From positions 1 to 64,000 of the forward strand of contig CAWAEN010000009.1 in assembly GCA_963781035.1 (NCBI GenBank): a DNA stretch of 64,000 nucleotides, read 5' to 3'. Shown here piece by piece: positions 46,440-56,716 of the stretch. This DNA comes from SZUA-35 sp963781035 (lineage in GTDB: Bacteria > Actinomycetota > Acidimicrobiia > Acidimicrobiales > SZUA-35). Within the stretch, counting starts at the first letter, position 1; the number at the start of each line of letters is the position of its first letter. Both the position numbers and the translations under genes were made by a program. Under the pieces are notes generated by a model that saw only the letters and a program-made list of their open reading frames with translations, searched no databases and had not been told where the DNA came from.

Positions 46440-47552
46440 TCAGCTGAACGCGTTCTTGATCTTCGAGAACAGCTTGCCGTCCTTCGGACCGTGGACGACA
46501 TCACCTCGAATCTCGGCAAGATGCCGCAGCAGCGCATCTTCCTCTTCACTCAGCTTCGTTGGCGTGTCGACGATCAACGTGAGCAGGAGCTCACCGCGGC
46601 CTCGGCCCCGAAGACGAGGGATCCCACCATCACGAATCGTGAAGACCTTGCCACTCTGGGCTCCGGCCGGAATCGACACCTCGAATGGACCCTCGACACC
46701 GTCGAACACGACGTCGGCACCGAGCGCCGCCTGGGTGACGGGGACGTGGAGCTCGGCCAGCAGACGGTCACCGTCGCGCTGGAAGACCGGATGGGCGGCG
46801 ACCCGGATCTCGACGTACAGATCGCCGGCCTCGGCGCCACGAGGGCCGACGGCGCCGCGACCACTGAGCCGAAGCGTCGAGCCGTGGGAGACCCCGGCAG
46901 GGATGTCGACGGTGTACTCACGATCCTCGACCGTGCGCCCCTCACCCGAGCACGTGGTGCACGGCTGTTTGATGACCTGACCCTCGCCGGCACACCGCGG
47001 ACAGGCCGACGTGGTGACCATCTGCCCCAGAATCGACTGACGCATCTGGCGGATCTGGCCGGCGCCCTCACATTGCGTGCAGGTCTCGACACCCGAACCG
47101 GGAGCGGCGCCGGTGGCGTCGCATGCGCCACACGCGACAGCGGTGCGGACGCTGACCTTCTTGGCCGTACCACGCACGGTGTCCTCGAGGTCGAGGGTGG
47201 CCACGACCTCCAGGTCGACGCCGCGCGCACGAGCTGCTCGGCCACCACCTCCGCCGGCGGTGTTGTTGAAGAAGGCGTCGAACAGGTCGCCGAGACCGCC
47301 GCCGAAGGGATCGCCACCTCCGCCGAAACCTCCAGGCCCCGCGGCCGAGCCGAACCGGTCGTAGTTGGCCCGCTTCGTGTCGTCGCTGAGCACCTCGTAG
47401 GCCTCGGCAACCTGCTTGAACTGGGCCTCGGCCGCGGCATCACCGGGCTTCGCGTCGGGGTGGAGTTCGCGGGCGCGCTTGCGATAGGCCTTCTTGATCT
47501 CTTCGGCCGACGCCGAACGGTCGACCCCGAGGAGCTCGTAGAAGTCCGCCAC
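46440..47552 (-). CDS. dnaJ: chaperone DnaJ
   Basis: It is an Hsp40 co-chaperone for DnaK. The J-domain reads DFYELLGVDRSASAEEIKKA with HPD in ARELHPDAKPG. A Gly/Phe-rich linker (GGFGGGGDPFGGGLGDLFDA) follows, then four zinc-finger repeats CGACDATG, CTQCEGAG, CPRCAGEG and CTTCSGEG, and the C-terminal substrate domains with PFEVSIPAGAQSGKVFTIRD. 370 residues, intact. It is five bases downstream of hrcA, so co-transcribed and presumably heat-regulated by HrcA. Confidence 0.97.
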   Translation of the reverse strand: MADFYELLGVDRSASAEEIKKAYRKRARELHPDAKPGDAAAEAQFKQVAEAYEVLSDDTKRANYDRFGSAAGPGGFGGGGDPFGGGLGDLFDAFFNNTAGGGGGRAARARGVDLEVVATLDLEDTVRGTAKKVSVRTAVACGACDATGAAPGSGVETCTQCEGAGQIRQMRQSILGQMVTTSACPRCAGEGQVIKQPCTTCSGEGRTVEDREYTVDIPAGVSHGSTLRLSGRGAVGPRGAEAGDLYVEIRVAAHPVFQRDGDRLLAELHVPVTQAALGADVVFDGVEGPFEVSIPAGAQSGKVFTIRDGGIPRLRGRGRGELLLTLIVDTPTKLSEEEDALLRHLAEIRGDVVHGPKDGKLFSKIKNAFS

Positions 47553-47556
47553 GGGG

Positions 47557-48576
47557 TCAGCCTTCGCTCAGGTGCACGCCGAGTTGACGTCCGACCACGG
47601 TGACCGCGGCGATGGCCTGGGGGTAGTTCATACGGGTCGGACCGAGAATGGCAATGGAACCTGCGTGCTCTCCGTCGATCTCATAAGGGGAAACAACCAC
47701 ACTGCATTCTTCTAGCCGCTCGTCGCCGGTTTCGGTACCAATCGCCACCTTCAGACCCTCGATTGAGGACATCGGTGATGAGATCGACGACGACGAGTTG
47801 CTGTTCGAGGATCGTGAGCACGCGCTTCACGGAGTCGACCGCTTCGAAGCTGTTTGCGACCCGGGACGTGCCGTCGACATAGACCCGTTCGTCCGACGCA
47901 GATGCACCGACGGCCGCCAGACACCTGGGCGACCAGCCGGTCGACCATGCTCGATCCGGTCTGGACGGGTTCGCGGGCCTCGGCGAGCGGGCGATTGTCG
48001 AGAGACTCCCTCACGACGGCGGCGGCTGCGTCGACCGTGGCATCGCCATCGCTGCGACCCTGGAGCTCGTCGGACAATTCGAGGGTGTGCTTCTCGATCA
48101 CGCCGTTCGAAGAACACGACGACGGCCAGGACGAGGCGAGGCGCGAGGCCGACGAGCTGGAACGAGCGGACACGGGCGGCGTCGCTCGAATGATCGATGA
48201 TCACGGCTGCGTGATCGGTGAGGTTCGACAGCAGCCCGGCGGTGTCGCGCATCATCCCCTCGATCTCGCCCCGGACATCGGTGAAGAAGTCGAGGACCTG
48301 CCGCCGCTCTGGTCTCGCGAGCCTGGCCTGGCCAACCGTGTCGACGAAGTGGCGGTACCCCTTCTCGGTGGGAATGCGACCCGCGCTGGTGTGCGGCTGC
48401 ACGAGGTAGCCGTCGGCTTCGAGCACCGCGAGTTCGTTGCGGACGGTCGCCGATGACACCCCGATGTCGGTGTTTCGGGCGACAGCCGCCGACCCAACGG
48501 GGACAGCCGTCTCGATGTACTCCTCGACGACGGCTTTGAGAATTTCCGCCTTGCGCTCATCGAGCACGTTGGCCAC
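47557..48576 (-). CDS. hrcA: heat-inducible transcription repressor HrcA, frameshifted
   Basis: It represses chaperone operons by binding the CIRCE operator. The winged-helix start reads LDERKAEILKAVVEEYIETA with GVSSATVRNELAVLEADGYL, QPHTSAGRIPTEKGYRHFVD. The GAF-like core continues DHAAVIIDH and LELSDELQ, and the C-terminus reads VSPYEIDGEHAGSIAILGPT. At least three frame changes (near 48110, 47920 and 47765) split it; corrected length is about 340 residues. No CIRCE inverted repeat is visible in the 64 bp upstream, so either the operator is elsewhere or the gene is not autoregulated there. Confidence 0.93.
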
Positions 48577-48639
48577 CTCTCTGTTTCCGGCTCGGACTCC
48601 CGCCTGGCGGTTGTCAACCGAAGAGCGAGTCTAGAGGCT

Positions 48640-49992
48640 TCACCACGTTGTTTGAGACGGTCGTATCGAGCGAGTGACTCGGCCCGCTCCTCGCCAGTGA
48701 TCGACGATCGGCGGCGGGTAGCCGGCCGGAGCACCCGCCGGGTCCGTCCATGGTTCGTGGATGACCTTGTCACCCAGGTGTTCGAGCTCGGGCACCCACC
48801 GACGCAGGTAGCGCGCGCCAGAGTCGAACTTCCGACTCTGGCCGACCGGGTTGAAGATCCGGAAATACGGGGAGGCATCGGTCCCGGTACCGGCCACCCA
48901 CTGCCAGCCGTGCTGATTCGAGGCCAGGTCACCGTCGACGAGGTGCTCCATGAAGAACTGGGCACCCCGCGCCCAGTCGATGTGGAGGTCCTTGACGAGG
49001 AAGCTGGCAACGATCATGCGGACCCGATTGTGCATCCATCCTTCGGTCACGAGCTGACGCATCCCGGCATCGACCATCGGATAACCGGTCTCACCCCGAC
49101 ACCAGGCGTCGAAACGACGATCCGCATCGGCTCCCTGGTCGACCTCCATGTCGGTCATCTTCGTGTGAACGCCGACCGTGCTGTCTCCGGACGTTGGAAC
49201 AAGCACCTCTGCGTAGAACTCTCGCCAGCAGAGCTCGGAGCGGAAGACTTCCTCGGACGGGTCGGGGCCGAGCCGGACGAGCAATTGTCGGGGATGGATG
49301 CTGCCGAACTTCAGGTAGGGACTCAAGGCGAGAGGTGCCGTCGACACCGGGGTCGTTTCGCCGTCCTGTCGTAGTCGAACACCGGACCGTCGAGGAACTC
49401 ATCCGCGCGTCTCCCACGCCGCCTCGCTCACCCGGACGGGGCAGCTCAGTCGCCGTCGGCGCCACCTGCGTGCGATCGCTCGGGCCACGCCCGTCGATCC
49501 ATTCGACATCGACGCGGCCCCCTGGTTCGGGGTGACCGAACTCTTTCCAGGCGCGGAAGAACGGCGTGAAGACCTTGTACGGGGTGCCACCACCGGTCAC
49601 GACCGAGTCCGGCGGGACGGCATATGGCGAGTCCCGATAGTGAACGGTGAGACCTCGTCGGCGAGCGCTTCGCCTACCGCGGTGTCACGCCGACGACCGT
49701 ACGGACCGAAGTCGTCTGTGGCCTACACGGTCTCTGCGCCCACCGACCTCTGCCAGAGTTCGGCGAGCACCACGGCCGGATCACCCGATCGGAGCACCAG
49801 GTGGCCACCGATGTCGTCGTCGAGCGCATCGAGTGAGCCGTCGAGGAACGCCAGGCGGTTGGCCCCGGCCGGCGCCGAGAGCCGATCGTCCATCACGAAG
49901 ACCCCGAGCACCGGGCCCGCAGCAGCAGCTACAGCGAGAGCAGGATGGTCGGTCAGCCGGAGATCACGCCGAAACCAGAAGATCGAAGTCAC
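48640..49992 (-). CDS. cryptochrome/DNA photolyase-family protein, frameshifted
   Basis: It is a light-driven flavoprotein that repairs pyrimidine dimers or senses light. The start SIFWFRRDLRLTDHPALAVA is the canonical photolyase N-terminus. The FAD domain reads ALSPYLKFGSIHPRQLLVRL, CRGETGYPMVDAGMRQLVTE with GWMHNRVRMIVASFLVKDL, and DGDLASNQHGWQWVAGTGTD followed by ASPYFRIFNP. At least three indels break the antenna half (about 49720, 49590 and 49360). The end is uncertain: another frame after PPPIVDH reads EERAESLARYDRLKQRGEAS, which looks more photolyase-like than the frame that stops at 48640. Class I CPD or related by appearance. Confidence 0.9.
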
Positions 49993-50060
49993 GTAGTGAG
50001 TAAAGCGCCGTTCAGCGCGCGATTGAAGCCGAGATCGATACCACGGCGCTCTGAGCCCAA

Positions 50061-50176
50061 ACGGGAGTTGTGAGCGCAGCCGAACGTGGAGCGTGAGCCG
50101 TCACGGGAGTTGAGAGCGCAGCCGAGCGCAACTCGTGAGCCGACACGGGAGTTGAGAGCGCCAGCGAGCAACTCCA
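50061..50176. repeat. 42-bp tandem repeat, about 2.8 copies
   Basis: Units begin at 50061, 50103 and 50145, each starting acgggagttg. Unit 2 continues agagcgcagccgagcgcaac and unit 1 differs at a few positions; unit 3 breaks off after about 32 bases. Each unit contains gagttg and its complement caactc, so hairpins can form. It lies in the gap between photolyase and lepA and encodes no convincing protein. Confidence 0.8.
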
Positions 50177-50205
50177 AGAAACCGAGGCGCTCTGCGCCGC
50201 AGGTT

Positions 50206-51995
50206 TCAGTCGTCGAGGCGGAGGGCGCGGATGAAGGTGTCGGGCGGGATGTCGACCCGGCCGATGCTCTTCATCTTCTTCTTGCCTTCCTTCTGCTTCT
50301 TGAGCAGCTTGTTCTTTCGGGTGACGTCGCCGCCGTAGAGCTTGGCGGTGACGTCCTTGCGGTACGCCCTGACGGTCTCTCGGGCGATGATCTTGCCGCC
50401 GATGGCGGCCTGGATCGGCACCTCGAACTGCTGGCGAGGAATGATGTCCTTCAGCTTCTCGGCCATGCGCTTGCCGTACTCGTAGGCGTTGTCGCGGTGC
50501 ACGATCGTGGAGAACGCATCGACCTGCTCGCTGTTGAACAGGATGTCGACCCGCACGAGATCGCCCTTCTCGTAGCCGGACACCTCGTAGTCGAGGCTGG
50601 CGTAGCCCTGGGTTCGGCTCTTGAGCTGGTCGAAGAAGTCGATCACGACCTCGCCGAGCGGGAGGCGGTAGACGATCTCGAGGCGGTCAGGCGACAGGTA
50701 CTCCATCTTCTCGAGCTGACCACGGCGACTCTGGCAGAGCTCCATCGAGCGTGCCGGTGTAGTCGGACGGCGTGATGATCGACGCCTTGAGGTACGGCTC
50801 TTCGATCGACGACCCAATCGCCGGACGGCGGCAGCGACGCCGGGTTGTCGATGGCCCGCTCCTCACCGTCGTTCATGGTGATCCGGTAGTGCACCGACGG
50901 TGACGTGGCGATCAGGTTCAGATCGAATTCGCGCTCGAGCCGCTCGCGGACGATCTCCATGTGGAGCAGGCCGAGGAAACCACAACGGAAGCCGAAGCCG
51001 AGAGCGCTCGATGTCTCTGGCTCGAACGAGAAGCTGCTGTCGTCGAGTTTGAGCTTGTCGAGCGCGTCGCGGAAGTCCTCGTAGTCGTCGCCGTCGACCG
51101 GATAGAGCCCGCAGAACACCATCTGCTGGGGTTCCCGGTAGCCGGCGAGCTTCTCCGCAGCACCGTTGACCTCGGTGGTGACCGTCTCGCCGGAACGGGC
51201 CTCGCGCACGTCCTTGATACCGGCGATCAGGTAGCCCACTTCGCCGGCCGCCATCGAGCCGACCGGCCGGTTGTTGGGGGTTCGGAAGCCGATCTCCTCG
51301 ACGGCGTGAGTGGCCCCGGCCTGCATGAACCGGAGCTTGGTACCGGTCTCGAGCTTGCCGTTCATCACCCGAATCGAGGAGACGACGCCTCGGTACGTGT
51401 CGAAATGGCTGTCGAAGATCAAGCGCCTGCAACGGGCCGTCGATGTCGCCGACGGGCGGCGGGATCCGTTCGATGATGGCATCGAGCAGCGCCTCGACAC
51501 CCTCGCCGGTCTTGGCCGAGATCCGCAGGGCGGACTCTCGGCCGGCACGCCGAGGACCTGCTCGATCTCGGCTGCGCACTTGTCCGGATCGGCCGCTGGG
51601 AGGTCGAGCTTGTTGAGAACGGGCAGGATCTCGAGGTCGTTCTCGAGCGCCAGATACATGTTGGCCAGGGTCTGGGCCTCGATGCCCTGGGCCGCGTCGA
51701 CCACCAGGACCACGCCCTCGCATGCGGCCAGCGAGCGGCTGACCTCGTAGCCGAAGTCGACGTGGCCGGGTGTGTCGATCAGGTTGATGACGTGGCCCTT
51801 CCACTCGAGCCGGACGCTCTGCAGCTTGATCGTGATGCCCCGCTCACGTTCGATGTCCATCGAGTCGAGGTACTGCGCCCGCATGTCGCGGGCCTCGACG
51901 GCGCCACACAGCTCGAGCAGCCGGTCGGCGAGCGTCGACTTGCCGTGGTCGATGTGAGCGATGATGGAGAGGTTGCGAATCTTGGACTGGTCCAT
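50206..51995 (-). CDS. lepA: elongation factor 4 (LepA), frameshifted
   Basis: It is a ribosome-associated GTPase affecting translation fidelity and assembly. G1 reads IIAHIDHGKSTLADRLLE, then MDIERERGITIKLQSVRLEW, G3 LIDTPGHVDFGYEVSRSLAA and G4 NKLDLPAA. Domain II has FRTPNNRPVGSMAAGEVGYL, and the LepA-specific C-terminus reads TVRAYRKDVTAKLYGGDVTR with KNKLLKKQKEGKKKMKSIGR. Four indels are needed near 51530, 51425, 50815 and 50750; three of them look like single extra bases (for example SGDWVSIEEPYLKASIITPS). The start at 51995 (MDQSKIRNLS) gives about 595 residues. Confidence 0.95.
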
Positions 51996-52153
51996 GCGGG
52001 GGTCAACGCTACCGGTGCCGCGCACCGAGTCGGGATCGGTCCACGATTGTGGATCTCGACGCAGACGAGTGGGAGCCGCTCGCCGAGCCAGTAAGATCCT
52101 CCGGTTCCTGCAGCGCCGTTCGCGCAGGTTCGATTCGATCATCGAGGTTTCTC

Positions 52154-52417
52154 GTGGCCAACATCAAGAGCCAAATCAAGCGCAACCGTCAGAACGAGAA
52201 GCGTCGTGTTCGCAATCGGGCCGTACGGTCCGAGATGCTCACCCGTGAGAAGTCCGCTGTCGATGCCGCCGGCACCGACAACGAGGCCGACGCATTGCGT
52301 CTCGCCATCAAGCGCATCGACAAGGCTGCAGCCAAGGGCATGATCCACAAGAACGCCGCGGCCCGCAAGAAGAGCCGTCTGATCGCTCGGGTTCGTTCCG
52401 CCGGCGCCGACGACTGA
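52154..52417 (+). CDS. rpsT: 30S ribosomal protein S20
   Basis: This 87-residue basic protein reads ANIKSQIKRNRQNEKRRVRN, then LRLAIKRIDKAAAKGMIHKN and AAARKKSRL, the bacterial S20 signature. It starts at a GTG at 52154 in place of the usual ATG. It is divergent from lepA and convergent with holA. S20 binds 16S rRNA early in 30S assembly. Confidence 0.96.
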   Translation: MANIKSQIKRNRQNEKRRVRNRAVRSEMLTREKSAVDAAGTDNEADALRLAIKRIDKAAAKGMIHKNAAARKKSRLIARVRSAGADD

Positions 52418-52489
52418 GACACGCTCGCCACGGCCTGTCGCCGCGGCGCGAGTACGACACCGGCCGAGTCCGCAAACGATCCGTGCCCT

Positions 52490-53507
52490 GCCTCAGCCTG
52501 CTGCTTCGCGCGAGGTGGGCCAGCCGGGCAACCAGGACTTCCATCACCGTGTCGGGCGGTACCGCGCTGACACCGCGTATGTCGAGATCGGCCTGGGCCA
52601 GCAGCTGCATCGCCCGCTTCGACTTCTCGCTTCCCAGCCGACGGCTGAGCGTCAGGGCCTTCTTTGCCGGGAAGGTCGACCCCTTCATGCCGAGGTGGGC
52701 GGCAGCCGCTTTCTCGTTTTCTGCACCGCTGCCGTCGAGCGCCAGCGCTCGTTGATAGTGACCGTGGAGCGTCGCCATGACCTGGAGGGCATGGCGATCA
52801 CCACCTCGAAGCATGCGGTGGAGCTTGTCGAGCGCGGTGCCGATGTCGCCGCTGTCGATCGCATCGGTGAGTTCCCACGGCGGGACATCGCTGGCCTGTC
52901 CGAGATAGGGCTCGACATCCCCCTTGGAGAGCCGAGCACCCTCGCCGAAGACGCTGACCAGCGACTCGAGGATGGCCTGGACCCGGCCGGCGTCATCGCC
53001 CAGGTGTTCGGCGATCGCCGACTTGGCTCCCCCATCGAGGCGAACTGACGCGTCGGCGAGCTTTTCGTTGAGGAGCATCTTGCGCCCCTTGCCGGACGGG
53101 GCGGCGTCGATCTCGCGAGCTCCCGCCGCCTTGAGCGCTTCCTTGAGCGCCTTCGGTGGTGGGTTGAGCCGTTGTGTCGACGAACCCTTCTCCCAGACGA
53201 GCACCAGATCAGTGGTGGGCAGCGGTGATTCGATCCAGCCGACGAGGCCCGCCACCTGTTCACCCTTGGTGAACATCGCGAGATTCCGGCCGACAACCAC
53301 GCGGCGCTCGGTGAGGAACGGCGGTGTGTGGGCCGCGTTGACGAGTGCGGTGAGTTCGGGCTCTGCGCCGTCCGGTGCGTACTGGGCCTCACCGACCTCC
53401 TCGACCATCAGCGACCGGTCACCGGCGCCGACCAGTTCTTTCACCAGCGCCGACAGCGACTGTGCCACCAGCGTTGGATCGTCGCCCTTGATGATCGTGA
53501 GCGACAT
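52490..53507 (-). CDS. holA: DNA polymerase III delta subunit
   Basis: It is the clamp-loader subunit that opens the beta ring. The start at 53507 gives SLTIIKGDDPTLVAQSLSAL; AAA-like parts include VVVGRNLAMFTKGEQVAGLV and VWEKGSSTQRLNPPPKALKE. The C-terminal helices read WELTDAIDSGDIGTALDKLH with RMLRGGDRHALQVMATLHGH and DLDIRGVSAVPPDTVMEVLV. As written the frame runs on to 52308 through the antisense rpsT gene with Arg-rich sequence. I think the real end is near 52495, where another frame gives REAAG followed by a stop. Its start overlaps the upstream gene stop (TGATG). Confidence 0.88.
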
Positions 53508-54070
53508 CAGGCCCCACGTCCGGCTGCGAGCACGGCGTTGACCGTGTCGACCACTCGTCTGACGATGCCGGGCCGATCGGTCGTGATCGCTGCGGTTCGG
53601 CGGACCGTCGCCACGGTGGCCAACGCCATGAGTTCCGCATCGGAGAGATCGTCGAAACCGAGGGTCGAGATCAAGGAGGCGCTGCCCTCGCCCGCGGGCC
53701 AGGACGACGCAACTTCCTCCGAGGCCGGGCCGAAGCCCAAACGATCGATCTCGAGGTCGACAACGGCACGGAGACCGGGTCGGCCCGGTGTCGTACGAAT
53801 CGTGGTGTGGCTGCCGGGAGCGAGCGGAAGCTCGGATCTGATGAAGACGTCGAGATCGGCGGATTCGGCGATCCGATCGGCCGCCTCACGGCCGTGGGCA
53901 ACAGCGAGGTCTGCGATCTCGAACGACAGGTCGATCCCGGTCGCGCCGGCACCTGCCGCAGCGACAGCGTCGACAACGGCCTCGCCCAGGTCAGCGGCGC
54001 TCGTCAGGACGATGGGACTCAGCACCGCAGGCGGGATGGCGGATCGGGACACCTCTGCACGCGGAGACAC
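53507..54070 (-). CDS. hypothetical protein between comEC and holA
   Basis: This intact 187-residue protein is rich in Ala, Asp and Val and begins MSPRAEVSRSAIPPAVLSPI. Alternating strands and helices (GIDLSFEIADLAVAHGREAA; STLGFDDLSDAELMALATVA; PGIVRRVVDTVNAVLAAGRG) suggest an alpha/beta, possibly TIM-barrel-like fold. I do not recognise the family. It is coupled to holA by TGATG and starts 9 bp from the comEC stop, so it belongs to the comEA-comEC-holA transcript. Confidence 0.6.
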   Translation of the reverse strand: MSPRAEVSRSAIPPAVLSPIVLTSAADLGEAVVDAVAAAGAGATGIDLSFEIADLAVAHGREAADRIAESADLDVFIRSELPLAPGSHTTIRTTPGRPGLRAVVDLEIDRLGFGPASEEVASSWPAGEGSASLISTLGFDDLSDAELMALATVATVRRTAAITTDRPGIVRRVVDTVNAVLAAGRGA

Positions 54071-54079
54071 AGAGCGAAG

Positions 54080-55861
54080 CTATCCCGTGCCCCTCACGTC
54101 GACCACGGTGACGATCTCCAGCTCGCTCTGCGACGGCGAGATCTCGATCCGACCGCCCGCAACCGTGATGACCGTGTCGACGAGGACCCGACGCCCTCCG
54201 ACGATCCGATGGTCACCCGGCGCCAGCACGAGGTCGACCTCGACGACGTCTCGGAGTCGATCGATGGCGCGTGCAGCACTCCAGCCGCCGTCGCTGACGA
54301 CCACGATGTCGATCGACGAGATCCGGGCCGAGATCACGTCATCGACCGCCGGCCCAGTGCCGTCGATCACCAACACCGAGGGCAGACCGCCAGACGCCGG
54401 GTGCCACCCAGGGAGCGCACGACTCTGCGTCGCCGGGATCACCCAGAGCGCAGCGACAGCGAGCGCCAGCAGCGGACCGACCGCCGGCCACCTTCTCGGG
54501 CGGACCATCCAGGCGCACGTCAAGACGAAGACGAGCAGTGGGACATCCCTGCCGCCGATCGAGGGCAGCGGTGCGACCGCAGAGCGGGCGGCAACCACAT
54601 CGATCCACCACACGAGGGCTCTCGCAGGGAGCTGCAGCGTCGAGCTCAGCGGATCGGGGAGGACGGCCGCCACCAGGCCGACGCTCAGGCCGAGCGTCAT
54701 CACCGCGCCGGCAGCCCATCCGGCCAGGAGATTCGCAGGAACCGTGACGGTCGACAACGGGCCGAACGCCGACAGCAGGATGGGACTGACGCCGGCTTGG
54801 GCAGCCAGGGTGATGGCGAGGGGTTCTGCAATCGCGTCGCGTACGGGGAGTCGATCCCGGATGGCGGTCGACAAGAGCAGGATGCCGAGCGAGGCAGCGA
54901 CCGAAAGTCGGAACCCGACCGAGCCGGCGAGAAACGGGTCGAGCAGCAGCAGCATGATCACGGCCAGACCGAGGGAACGGACCCCCGCTGCTCGACTCGA
55001 ACGGGCCGTCGCCAGCACGCTGATGCCCGCGGTCGCCGTCGCTCGCAGGACCGACGGTTCGAGCCGGGTGGCGAGCGCGAAGACGGCGAGCAGCACGGCG
55101 ACGGCGACGACATCGGCCCCGGGCCGCAGTCTCCGAAGCAGGGGCCCGCTGACGGCCAGGAGGAAGGCAACGTTCTGCCCGCTGACTGCCAGGAGATGGC
55201 TGAGACCAGCGGCGCGGAACTGCGCCTGCTGCCCTTCGCTCTGGAAGCGGTCGTCACCGATCACGAGCCCGTGGTAGAGCGCCCGAGCGTCTGGGGTGAA
55301 CGATCGGGTCGAGCCGAGCACGCCGCTCCGAAGCCACTCCCCCGGCGCCAGGTACCAGGCCGGTGGAGCCACCGACCGGACACTGGTGACCGTCACGACA
55401 CCGACGAGATGCCGACTCTTGGCCCACGAGCTGACGGCGATCGGACCAAGTCGCCCACTCGTGACGATCCGCTCGCCGGCGACGAGATCAGGCGTCTCGA
55501 AACCCGACCCGATCAATCGCACCCGCTGGTGACTCTCGTCGAGCCTGACCTCGGCCCGCCAGCCGAACCGCATGGGCTCGGCATCCATCATGACGGTGGC
55601 GGTTTCGTCATGGAGTGTCGCTCGCTCGGCTGGTTGGTACCCACGCTCGGCCAAGGTGCTCGTGGCCGAGGCAACAACGAGGAGCCCGACCACGACCGCC
55701 GGTTTCCTGCGGAGGAGCAGTCCGAGCGCCAAGATTGCGACCCCGACCAACCGTGGGAGCGCCTGCGGAAACGCGACGGCAACCCACACGGCGCCCATCA
55801 CGATCAGGGTCTCGAGTTCGGTGAACGTCGCCGACGATTGCCGCGCCTGTGCCCCGTTCAC
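54080..55861 (-). CDS. comEC: ComEC/Rec2-like DNA-uptake channel
   Basis: It is the inner-membrane channel for transforming DNA. The Competence domain is clear: AAGLSHLLAVSGQNVAFLLA, TRLEPSVLRATATAGISVLA, AVIMLLLLDPFLAGSVGFRL with SVAASLGILLLSTAI, and GPLSTVTVPANLLAGWAAGA. The OB-like DUF4131 part lies N-terminal. I choose the GTG at 55861, which overlaps the comEA stop (GTGA); the open frame upstream of it is antisense to nothing but shadows comEA. The length of 593 residues is short. The C-terminal stretch after TQSRALPGW lacks the HxHxDH metallo-beta-lactamase motif found in full-length ComEC. Confidence 0.92.
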   Translation of the reverse strand: MNGAQARQSSATFTELETLIVMGAVWVAVAFPQALPRLVGVAILALGLLLRRKPAVVVGLLVVASATSTLAERGYQPAERATLHDETATVMMDAEPMRFGWRAEVRLDESHQRVRLIGSGFETPDLVAGERIVTSGRLGPIAVSSWAKSRHLVGVVTVTSVRSVAPPAWYLAPGEWLRSGVLGSTRSFTPDARALYHGLVIGDDRFQSEGQQAQFRAAGLSHLLAVSGQNVAFLLAVSGPLLRRLRPGADVVAVAVLLAVFALATRLEPSVLRATATAGISVLATARSSRAAGVRSLGLAVIMLLLLDPFLAGSVGFRLSVAASLGILLLSTAIRDRLPVRDAIAEPLAITLAAQAGVSPILLSAFGPLSTVTVPANLLAGWAAGAVMTLGLSVGLVAAVLPDPLSSTLQLPARALVWWIDVVAARSAVAPLPSIGGRDVPLLVFVLTCAWMVRPRRWPAVGPLLALAVAALWVIPATQSRALPGWHPASGGLPSVLVIDGTGPAVDDVISARISSIDIVVVSDGGWSAARAIDRLRDVVEVDLVLAPGDHRIVGGRRVLVDTVITVAGGRIEISPSQSELEIVTVVDVRGTG

Positions 55862-56587
55862 CGCACGATGGCTGCGTCGGCGATGGCAGCGAGCTTGGAC
55901 GGACCGATCCCGGGGACGTCGAGCAGATCGTCGATCGAGCGAAACGGCCCGTGCTCCTCTCGGAACGAGACGATCGCCTCCGCCGTCGCCGGGCCGACCC
56001 CAGGCAACGCCTGCAGCTGGACGACGTCGGCCCGGTTCACGTCGATCGGCCCACTCGCACCCCCGCTCGTGTCGGCGGGAACCACCACCTCGCCAGGAAG
56101 AGGGACCCGGATCTGCTGGCCGTCGACGAGCACTGACGCCAGATTGAGCTGATGGAGATCGGCGCCGGGCAATGCTCCTCCTGCGGCCTCGACGGCATCG
56201 ATCACTCGAGCCGTCGATGGGAGCGAATACACGCCGGCAACGGCGACCGCTCCCGACACGTGCACGATCAACTGACCGGGCGGACTGTCGGCGGCCGACG
56301 TCGGCGTCAGCGCGACCTGGGGAATGAGCTCGTCCACGGATGCCGCACCCTCGCCGGACGACGACAGCCTCGGGGCGGCAAGCGTTGCGACTGCCAACAC
56401 CGCAACCACGACGGCAACGAGAACGGGCCGGTCCCTCGAGCGCGTCGAGGCCACCGATGGCGTCGCTGATCCGATCAGCCAACGACGGAGGACCGAACGG
56501 CTCGAGGCCAGGTGGCCGTTCCGATTGATGCCCCTCGGGTTGCTCGTCGCCTGCCCGACCCCGATCCTCGATCGTCGGATCCACCAC
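55858..56587 (-). CDS. comEA: ComEA-like DNA-binding protein (SLBB plus helix-hairpin-helix), one frameshift
   Basis: It is the DNA receptor of the uptake machine. An N-terminal cytoplasmic part starts VDPTIEDRGRAGDEQPEGHQ; after a frame change near 56440 a membrane anchor reads RPVLVAVVVAVLAVATLAAP. An SLBB domain follows (GQLIVHVSGAVAVAGVYSLP and GQQIRVPLPGE), then two HhH motifs (ADVVQLQALPGVGPATAEAI; SIDDLLDVPGIGPSKLAAIA). About 242 residues. Its stop overlaps the comEC start. Confidence 0.9.
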
Positions 56588-56716
56588 TGCGCCTCCACTG
56601 CCACGCTCTGCCGCATCACCCCGTGGGGGTCATCGGCGAGGCCGGTTGATGGGGGAAGTGAGAGCTCGGGCGTCTGGACACCGAGGAGGTGGTGGGTCGC
56701 GCCGTGTGGCGGCCGA

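Noticed and set aside
48577..48639. CIRCE operator upstream of hrcA
   Set aside because: No TTAGCACTC-N9-GAGTGCTAA-like inverted repeat is present.
50061..50176. CRISPR array
   Set aside because: The 42-bp units are contiguous with no unique spacers and there are no cas genes.
53328..55277. Long plus-strand open frame of 649 codons
   Set aside because: It is antisense to comEC, the hypothetical gene and holA, has Arg/Ser/Thr-rich composition with no domain, and is a shadow of high-GC codon bias.
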